Assembly: GCF_001306115.1 (NCBI RefSeq)
Contig: NZ_LGCL01000041.1
Location: forward strand, 62,001-126,000
DNA length: 64,000 bases
From: Ornatilinea apprima
Lineage (GTDB): Bacteria; Chloroflexota; Anaerolineae; Anaerolineales; Anaerolineaceae
Direction: 5' to 3'
This document shows, piece after piece, positions 58,162-64,000 of this stretch. The position numbers were made by a program, and so were the translations under genes. Under the pieces are notes generated by a model that was given only the letters and a program-made list of their open reading frames with translations, was not told the origin of the DNA and made no database searches. Position 1 is the stretch's first letter. Each line of letters starts with the position of its first letter.

Positions 58162-60600
58162 ATGAAAAAGGGAATCGCATTTACCGGGTTGAAGTTTAAA
58201 TCAATACAGGTATACCTGACGTTAACCGTCGGCATAATCCTGTTGGTAATCCTGGGGATCAACACCTTCGCCAGCCTTACTTCGCTGAATCGGATTTCAA
58301 GCTCAAACGCCCAAACCATCGGTCTAAACCAGGCCAAAGCCAATGCGGCAGCCATTCAGGGGAAATTGGAAATCGGCCTGGATACCGCTCGCTCCTTTGC
58401 GCAGGCCTTATCCGCCCAGAAAACGCTCGGCGAAAGCAGCCTCACGCGCCAGCAAGTAGAGGCCATGACCGAGCAAATCCTGATCCAAAACCCCAATTTC
58501 AACGGCATCTATACCATTTGGGAGCCCAATGCCTTTGACGGACAGGACGCGGATTTTGTCAACGCCACAGGGCACGACGCCTCTGGCCGTTTGAATGCCT
58601 ACTTTGCCCGCGGTGACAGCGGGCAAATCTTCCACGACCCGGCCTACGGCTACGAAACGGACGCCTACTACACCTGTCCACGCGACACCCTGACTGACTG
58701 CATCAGCGAGCCGACTGTTTACGAAGTGGGCGGCAAAAACGTTTTGCTCACGTCGCTCACCGCGCCCATTCTGGTCAACGGGAAATTTGTGGGGATTGTT
58801 GGTGTTGATTATGACCTGAACTTCTTGCAGGGCATTGCCGACAGCATAGATCTCTACAACGGCACCAGCAAGATGACCATTTTCTCCCACCAGGGCATGG
58901 TCGCGGGCCGAACCGGCGAGGCAGGTCTGGTTGGCAAGCACATTACGGATGTAGATACGGGCGCCGGAGAAGATTTAGCCATCATCCAATCCGGCGAGAG
59001 TAAAAATCAGCTTGAAGATAGTTTGCTGGAAGTCTTCGTGCCCATTTATACCGGCAACAGCAGCACTCCCTGGTCTGTCGAGATTCTCATCCCGGCTGAA
59101 GAAATCCAGCGAGAGGCCAACCAGGCCATGGTGAACCTGATCATCCTGATGGCTATTCTGGTTGTGATCGGCCTGGTATTGTTGTGGTTTGTGATTGGGC
59201 AAACCATTTCCAAGCCGGTGAAAAAGGTGGCCCAGATCCTCAAACGCATTGCCCTGGGCGACCTGCAGCGCGACATGGCTGAAGTCAAAGAACGCCAGGC
59301 ATTGGTCAATCGCTCCGATGAAATCGGCAGCATTGGGCAGGCCTTTGAAGATATGCTTGCCTACCTGCAAGAGATGGGCATTGCTGCCAGTGTGATTGCC
59401 GCCAACAACCTGCAGGTTGAAGTGCGCCCCGTCTCAGAACAGGACGAATTGGGGCACGCCTTCTCGCGCATGATCCACAGCCTGCGTGAGACCATTCAAG
59501 ACGTTACCGAAAACGCCAACCAGCTCAACCTGGCCTCCGCACAGCTGGCCGCCGCCTCCAACCAGGCCTCTGCCGCCGTTTCGCAAATTGCCACCACCAT
59601 CCAGCAGGTGGCTAAAGGCACCGGCCAGCAGTCCGAAGCCACCTCTGTTACCGCCGCCTCAATGGAACAGATGCGCCGCTCGATTGACGGCGTGGCCAAA
59701 GGCGCGCAGGAACAGGCCGAAGCCGTTGCCCGTGCCGCCGAGATCACCGCCCGCTTCTCCCAATCGCTGGATGTGCTGGCACAAGCCGCCCAGGGCGCGG
59801 CAGAAGGCGGCGCGGCTACTGTCACCGCTTCAGACAAGGGCGCGCAGGTGGTGGAGAACACCATCAAGGCCATGAACACCATCCGCTCCACGGTCGGCCA
59901 GTCTGCCGACAAAGTGCGCGAGATGGGCGAGCGTTCCGCGCAGATTGGTATGATCGTCGAAACCATCGACGACATCGCCTCGCAGACCAACCTGTTGGCC
60001 CTCAACGCCGCCATCGAGGCCGCCCGCGCCGGCGAGCACGGCAAAGGCTTCGCCGTCGTTGCAGACGAAGTCCGCAAGCTGGCCGAGCGCTCTTCCTCTG
60101 CCACCAAAGAGATCACCAACCTGATCAAGACCATCCAGACCACCGTCAGCGAAGCCGTCAGCGCCATGGATATTGGCATCAACGAAATTGAGCGCGGTGT
60201 GCAAACCGCCAACCAGGCCGGCGACGCGCTCAGCTCTATTATGGAAACTGCCGCCGGGGTAGAAAAAGGCGGCGCGGAAGCCGTTCAGGTGGCCCGCCAG
60301 GCGCAAAGCGCGGCCTCCGACCTGGTTTCAGCCATGGATACCGTCTCGGCTGTGGTGGAACAGAACACCGCCGCCACCGAAGAGATGGCAGCCGGCTCGC
60401 TGGAGGTCTCGCAATCGGTTGAGAACATCGCTTCCGTCAGCGAAGAAAACTCCGCCGCTGTGGAAGAAGTCTCTGCCTCCACCGAAGAAATGAGCGCCCA
60501 GGTGGAAGAAGTTACCGCCTCGGCCCAGTCGCTGGCCGAAATGGCCGAAGCGCTGAATGAAATTGTGAACCGCTTCCAAATCGGCTCGCGCGCCGAATAA
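58162..60600 (+). CDS. Methyl-accepting chemotaxis protein 1 (dCache sensor)
   Basis: 812 residues from the ATG at 58162 (an upstream TTG in frame lacks support). One membrane helix near 13-36, a dCache-type extracellular sensor near 40-315 with two Cys (CPRDTLTDC) that could bridge, a second helix near 325-347, HAMP segments near 350-460, then the signalling domain with the hairpin-tip motif [20 protein letters not shown]. It binds CheW/CheA at the tip. No CheR-docking pentapeptide is at the C-terminus. The ligand is unknown; the typical amino-acid-binding RxWY motif is not seen. Confidence 0.95.
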   Translation: MKKGIAFTGLKFKSIQVYLTLTVGIILLVILGINTFASLTSLNRISSSNAQTIGLNQAKANAAAIQGKLEIGLDTARSFAQALSAQKTLGESSLTRQQVEAMTEQILIQNPNFNGIYTIWEPNAFDGQDADFVNATGHDASGRLNAYFARGDSGQIFHDPAYGYETDAYYTCPRDTLTDCISEPTVYEVGGKNVLLTSLTAPILVNGKFVGIVGVDYDLNFLQGIADSIDLYNGTSKMTIFSHQGMVAGRTGEAGLVGKHITDVDTGAGEDLAIIQSGESKNQLEDSLLEVFVPIYTGNSSTPWSVEILIPAEEIQREANQAMVNLIILMAILVVIGLVLLWFVIGQTISKPVKKVAQILKRIALGDLQRDMAEVKERQALVNRSDEIGSIGQAFEDMLAYLQEMGIAASVIAANNLQVEVRPVSEQDELGHAFSRMIHSLRETIQDVTENANQLNLASAQLAAASNQASAAVSQIATTIQQVAKGTGQQSEATSVTAASMEQMRRSIDGVAKGAQEQAEAVARAAEITARFSQSLDVLAQAAQGAAEGGAATVTASDKGAQVVENTIKAMNTIRSTVGQSADKVREMGERSAQIGMIVETIDDIASQTNLLALNAAIEAARAGEHGKGFAVVADEVRKLAERSSSATKEITNLIKTIQTTVSEAVSAMDIGINEIERGVQTANQAGDALSSIMETAAGVEKGGAEAVQVARQAQSAASDLVSAMDTVSAVVEQNTAATEEMAAGSLEVSQSVENIASVSEENSAAVEEVSASTEEMSAQVEEVTASAQSLAEMAEALNEIVNRFQIGSRAE

Positions 60601-63085
60601 CAAAATCAACCGGCAGATTCCCGGTCAGTCTCTCCAGGCTGGCCGGGAACGCCGGAATCATTTGACAACATTAATGGATATTAATCACCAAAATTAGCAA
60701 ACTACTCAACATACCTGCCAATCCGTGTTGCAGGGTGACCTATTGGTGAACAAGTAAAGGAGCAGAATATGAATGGTATGAATAAATCTGGTAATTTTTG
60801 GAGCCGCCTTGGGCTGGGAAGATCGTTAAGCGCCAAGCTGATCGCCTACTTTTTACTGGTGGCACTCATCCCAACCCTGGCCGTCAGCATTACCTCCATC
60901 ATTCTTGCCAGCAATGCGTTTGAGCAGAACGTGCGCGATGATCTGAGCCGCAGCCTGAATGTCCAGGTAGGACTGATCGAAACCTGGGCGCAGGAACGGC
61001 AGCAAGATATTCAGACCCTGGCACTTACCTCCAGGGTGCAGACCATGGACCGTCAAAAAGTCAAAGAAGTGCTGGACGAATTCAGACAAAAGTGGAGTGT
61101 TTTTGAAGACCTGTACGTCACTGATTTATCCGGAAAGACCATTTATATTACCTCAGGTGAAAACGTAGACCTTTCCGACCGTGATTACATTCAATCGGCC
61201 CTGAAGGGAAATGTGGTCATATCCGACGCGCTGGTCTCCCGCGCCACTGGCAACATCATTGTGGCAGTAGCGGCTCCCCTTGAGTCCAACGGAAAAATGG
61301 TTGGCGTTGTAGGCGGCACGGTTCCAGTCAGCCTGGTCGCCACCCAGTTTGCCAATGCCCGCCTGGGTGAAACCGGAGAAGTCTACCTGGTCAACGAACA
61401 GGGCTTCATGATCACCGCACCCCGCCATTCCGGCTATCTAAAAGAGAATGGGCTGGTGGAAGCGCGCCCCGAGCTGGAATATCAGGTAACCTCGCTGGCC
61501 GGGCAAAAGGTTGTAAAGCAAGAGACCGGCGTGGATATGTACACCAATTATCGTGATGCTCAGGTTGTGGGCGCCTACCATTGGATCCCCAGTATTCAAT
61601 GGGGCATCATTGCCGAACAGGAAATCAGCGAAGCCATGGCCGCCAGCAACACGCTGCGCAACATCAATATCGGCATCGCGCTGGCTGCCGCCATCCTGGT
61701 GGTTGCCGCGGCCTTCTTTGTGGGGCGCGGAATCGCCAACCCCATCACCCGCATGACGCGCGTCGCAGCCAGCCTGGCCGCGGGCGATATTGATCAGGAA
61801 ATTACCCACACCGGTCAGGATGAAATTGGCCAATTAGCCGATGCCTTCCGCGGTATGATCGGATACCAGAGAGAAATGGCCGAAACCGCCAACGAAATTG
61901 CCCAGAGCAACCTGGCCGTGGAAGCCAAACCGGCGTCCGAAAGAGACGTGATGGGCAACGCCTTCCAGCAGATGATCATCAACCTGCGCGGCACCGTGCT
62001 CAGTGTTATCGAAAACGCCGACCAGGTCAGCCTGGCCTCCGCGCAGTTGGCTGCCGCCTCCAACCAGGCCTCGGCCGCGGTCAACCAGATCGCCACCACC
62101 ATCCAACAGGTCGCCAAAGGCACCGGCCAGCAGTCCGAAGCCGCTTCGGTTACCGCCGCCTCAATGGAACAGATGCGCCGCTCAATTGACGGCGTGGCCA
62201 AAGGCGCGCAAGAGCAGGCCGAGGCCGTTTCCCGCGCCGCCGAAATCACCGCCAGTCTCTCCCGCTCGCTGGAAGAACTCTCGCGCGCCTCTCAAAACAG
62301 CGCCCAGGGCGGCTCAGAAGCCCTGCAGGCCTCTCAAAACGGCTCAACGGTGGTAGAGAACACCATCGCCTCCATTCAATCCATCCGCAGCACGGTTGGC
62401 CAATCCGCCGATAAAGTGCGCGAGATGGGCGAGCGTTCCGCGCAGATTGGCATGATCGTCGAAACCATCGACGACATCGCCTCACAGACCAACCTGCTGG
62501 CGCTCAACGCCGCCATTGAAGCCGCCCGCGCCGGTGAGCACGGCAAAGGCTTCGCCGTCGTTGCCGACGAAGTCCGCAAGCTGGCCGAGCGCTCTTCCAC
62601 CGCCACCAAAGAAATTGCCGGGTTGATCAAAGGCATTCAAAATACCGTCAGCGAAGCCGTCAGCGCCATGGACCGCGGCATCAGCGAAATTGAAAACGGT
62701 GTGCAAACCGCCAACGAAGCCGGTTCGGCGCTCTCTTCCATTATGGAAACCGCCGAGAAAGTCTCCAAAGAAAGCGCGGCAGCCGTGGCCGTCGCTCAAA
62801 AGGCAACGCAAGACTCCAACGAACTGGTCAACGCCATGGATACCGTCTCGGCTGTGGTAGAAGAAAACACCGCCGCCACCGAAGAAATGGCTGCCGGATC
62901 GAATGAAGTATCGCAGTCGATTGAGAACATCGCCTCGGTCAGCGAAGAAAACTCGGCCTCGGTCGAAGAAGTCTCCGCCTCCACCGAAGAAATGAGCGCC
63001 CAGGTGGAAGAAGTAACCGCCTCGGCCCAATCGCTGGCTGAGATGTCGGACGCACTGAACAATTTGATGAAGAAATTCAAACTCA
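59520..63085 (+). repeat. Tandem near-duplicate signalling modules of the two chemoreceptors
   Basis: The segments about 59520-60590 and 62029-63085 encode near-identical signalling domains and share long stretches of DNA with few differences, for example around 59890-60110 and 62395-62615. This suggests a tandem duplication with later change of the sensor part, or gene conversion that keeps the output part alike. Confidence 0.8.
60610..60655 (+). other. Hairpin between the two chemoreceptor genes
   Basis: CCGGC (60610-60614) with GCCGG (60651-60655), and TTCCCGG (60618-60624) with CCGGGAA (60643-60649), give a long imperfect stem with an 18-nt loop. No T-run follows. It may slow transcription or protect mRNA between the tandem receptors. 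Confidence 0.6.
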
Positions 63086-63090
63086 ACTAA
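60769..63090 (+). CDS. Methyl-accepting chemotaxis protein 2 (dCache sensor)
   Basis: 773 residues with AAGGAG upstream. The first membrane helix is near 22-46, a dCache-type sensor near 48-290 (with [18 protein letters not shown] and [16 protein letters not shown]), the second helix near 300-322, HAMP near 322-400, then a signalling domain almost identical to that of MCP 1 at protein level and very similar in DNA. It signals through CheA/CheW. The sensors of the two proteins differ clearly, so they likely detect different cues. Confidence 0.95.
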   Translation: MNGMNKSGNFWSRLGLGRSLSAKLIAYFLLVALIPTLAVSITSIILASNAFEQNVRDDLSRSLNVQVGLIETWAQERQQDIQTLALTSRVQTMDRQKVKEVLDEFRQKWSVFEDLYVTDLSGKTIYITSGENVDLSDRDYIQSALKGNVVISDALVSRATGNIIVAVAAPLESNGKMVGVVGGTVPVSLVATQFANARLGETGEVYLVNEQGFMITAPRHSGYLKENGLVEARPELEYQVTSLAGQKVVKQETGVDMYTNYRDAQVVGAYHWIPSIQWGIIAEQEISEAMAASNTLRNINIGIALAAAILVVAAAFFVGRGIANPITRMTRVAASLAAGDIDQEITHTGQDEIGQLADAFRGMIGYQREMAETANEIAQSNLAVEAKPASERDVMGNAFQQMIINLRGTVLSVIENADQVSLASAQLAAASNQASAAVNQIATTIQQVAKGTGQQSEAASVTAASMEQMRRSIDGVAKGAQEQAEAVSRAAEITASLSRSLEELSRASQNSAQGGSEALQASQNGSTVVENTIASIQSIRSTVGQSADKVREMGERSAQIGMIVETIDDIASQTNLLALNAAIEAARAGEHGKGFAVVADEVRKLAERSSTATKEIAGLIKGIQNTVSEAVSAMDRGISEIENGVQTANEAGSALSSIMETAEKVSKESAAAVAVAQKATQDSNELVNAMDTVSAVVEENTAATEEMAAGSNEVSQSIENIASVSEENSASVEEVSASTEEMSAQVEEVTASAQSLAEMSDALNNLMKKFKLN

Positions 63091-63113
63091 TCCGTTGGTC
63101 AACTGCGCCAACG

Positions 63114-63153
63114 CTGCCTGGCAGGTCGCACCCTGGCCTGCTGGGCAGTTTTT
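63114..63153 (+). terminator. Rho-independent terminator after the second chemoreceptor
   Basis: CTGCCTGGCAG (63114-63124) pairs over all 11 positions (two G-U pairs) with CTGCTGGGCAG (63138-63148), followed by TTTTT (63149-63153). It closes the chemotaxis block. Confidence 0.85.
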
Positions 63154-63209
63154 CCTGTACATTTGGATAGTTTTTCAATACAATTTTGGGCAATTTTCAA
63201 AAAATGCCT

Positions 63210-63235
63210 TAAAATACATATCTTTCTGCCGATAC
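63210..63235 (+). promoter_or_regulatory. Candidate sigma-28-like promoter with 1-nt-short spacing, before the second HD-GYP gene
   Basis: TAAA (63210-63213), 14-nt spacer, GCCGATAC (63228-63235). The -10 is 7/8 but the spacing is one nucleotide short of the consensus. It lies 35 nt before the ATG at 63270. It pairs with the similar off-spaced site before the first HD-GYP gene. Confidence 0.4.
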
Positions 63236-63269
63236 TAAGTATAGTATTTGTGGAAGGTTACCTTCTGGA

Positions 63270-64000
63270 ATGCATACGCGCATGTTTGACGAAAAAAAAC
63301 CTATCCAGCCGCTTGACCGGCAAACCATATCGTACAACTTTGTTCCCGACGGAAAAAGCCAGTTCGAACAACTGTTCCTGCTTTCACCAGATGGGATCTT
63401 GATTGCGCGTGGAGACGGTCAGATCGAAATGGCCAATCCGCGGGTTTGCTTTATTCTCGGTGCAGACGAACCGTCGTGCCTGGTGGGTAAAAATATTCTG
63501 CATTTCATTCCCAAAGAGATGCACGAAACCGCCCTGGGGCTGACCGACATGGTGCTCAATAATTCAATGCAGATCTCCATGGCCGAAATGGAATTTTTGA
63601 CCTGCGATCAAAAATCCGTCCCGGTCGAAGTCAGCCTGGCGCCATTTTTGGCCAACCAGTACCGCGGCTTTCAAATCATCATGCGCGACATCACCGAGCG
63701 CCGCCAGTCAGAAGATTACATTCTCAAAGCCAATTTTGAGCTGAACCTGGCCTATAAAGAGACTCTGGACGGCTGGGGGCGGGCGCTGGAACTGCGCGAC
63801 GACGAAACCGAAGGGCATACCCGCCGCGTAACCGAGGCCACCGTGCGCCTGGCCATGATCATGAATGCCAGCGTGGAAGAAATTGTTCACATCCGGCGCG
63901 GCGCGCTGCTGCACGATATTGGCAAAATTGGCATTCCCGACTCGATCTTACTTAAGCCCGGTCCACTGACCGAAGAAGAGTGGGCGATTATGAAAATGCA
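63270..64000 (+). CDS. PAS-HD-GYP cyclic di-GMP phosphodiesterase, 3' end outside the window
   Basis: At least 243 residues, running off the right edge. The ATG at 63270 has GGAAGG upstream; a second ATG at 63282 is possible. A PAS domain lies near 30-145 (DGILIARGDGQIEMANPRV, then IMRDITERRQSE), a linker follows, then the HD-GYP start with EGHTRRVTEATV and LLHDIGKIGIPDSILLKPG. The GYP box is beyond the window. It resembles the HD-GYP part of the protein at 1221, so this island is flanked by two related c-di-GMP phosphodiesterases. Confidence 0.9.
   Translation, partial: MHTRMFDEKKPIQPLDRQTISYNFVPDGKSQFEQLFLLSPDGILIARGDGQIEMANPRVCFILGADEPSCLVGKNILHFIPKEMHETALGLTDMVLNNSMQISMAEMEFLTCDQKSVPVEVSLAPFLANQYRGFQIIMRDITERRQSEDYILKANFELNLAYKETLDGWGRALELRDDETEGHTRRVTEATVRLAMIMNASVEEIVHIRRGALLHDIGKIGIPDSILLKPGPLTEEEWAIMKM

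Noticed and set aside
60661-60690. TTGACA-based promoter before the second chemoreceptor gene
   Set aside because: TTGACA at 60662 has no -10 at 16-18 nt; TATTAA is only 11 nt away.
62405-62420. GCCGATAA inside the second chemoreceptor gene
   Set aside because: It encodes the conserved Ala-Asp-Lys of the signalling domain and has no -35 match.

Overview
The window is an almost uninterrupted flagellar and chemotaxis island of about 57-60% GC. It carries filament, hook, rod, basal body, type III export, motor, chemotaxis and sensory genes. It has no rRNA, no tRNA, and no IS element or CRISPR array that I could recognise. There are no genes for the P and L rings (flgI, flgH, flgA), a CheC/CheD/CheX adaptation set, a Bacillus-like flgM-flgN-flgK-flgL-csrA order, and SUMF1 and PAS/GAF/HD-GYP proteins of a familiar style. 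Together these suggest a flagellated bacterium without a classical outer membrane, most likely a Chloroflexota member (Anaerolineae-like). That assignment is inference from gene content.

Layout. (1) 1-3410: a PAS protein cut by the window edge and a PAS-GAF-HD-GYP c-di-GMP phosphodiesterase. (2) 3411-7709 (+): flagellin, fliD, flaG and fliS, with sigma-28-type promoters before fliC and fliS. (3) 7885-18482 (+): flgC-fliE-fliF-fliG-fliH-fliI-fliJ-lytic transglycosylase-flgB-fliK-flgD-TIGR02530-flgE, closed by a strong terminator. (4) 18550-20207 (+): a second FliK-like protein and a stand-alone FlhB C-domain. (5) 20220-39148 (-): reading leftward from 39148, flbD-motA-motB-fliL-fliM-fliN-fliO-fliP-fliQ-HDOD-receiver, then fliR-flhB-flhA-flhF-membrane protein-fliA-HTH protein-flgF-flgG, then flgM-flgN-flgK-flgL-csrA from its own sigma-28 promoter. 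(6) 39633-45313 (+): two sensor kinases flanking an OmpR-type regulator. (7) 45320-48882 (-): a SUMF1-domain protein and two glycosyltransferase-like proteins. (8) 49183-63090 (+): M23 peptidase, cheA, cheC, cheD, cheY, cheB, cheR, HDOD, two cheX, cheW and two chemoreceptors. (9) 63270-64000: the start of a second PAS-HD-GYP protein.

How it works together. FliA (sigma-28) and its antagonist FlgM are both encoded here, and several sites match TAAAGTTT-N11-GCCGATAA, so late-gene control can be read directly from the DNA. CsrA is encoded here, and the flagellin leader carries a GGA-in-loop hairpin plus a GGA overlapping the ribosome binding site, which suggests translational control of flagellin. 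HD-GYP enzymes flank the island. CheA contains an MshEN-like insert, a fold known to bind c-di-GMP, which hints at direct second-messenger input to chemotaxis. The most unexpected signal is a 16/16 sigma-28 consensus at 32351-32377. It points antisense into the receiver and HDOD genes that interrupt the fliP-fliQ-fliR order.
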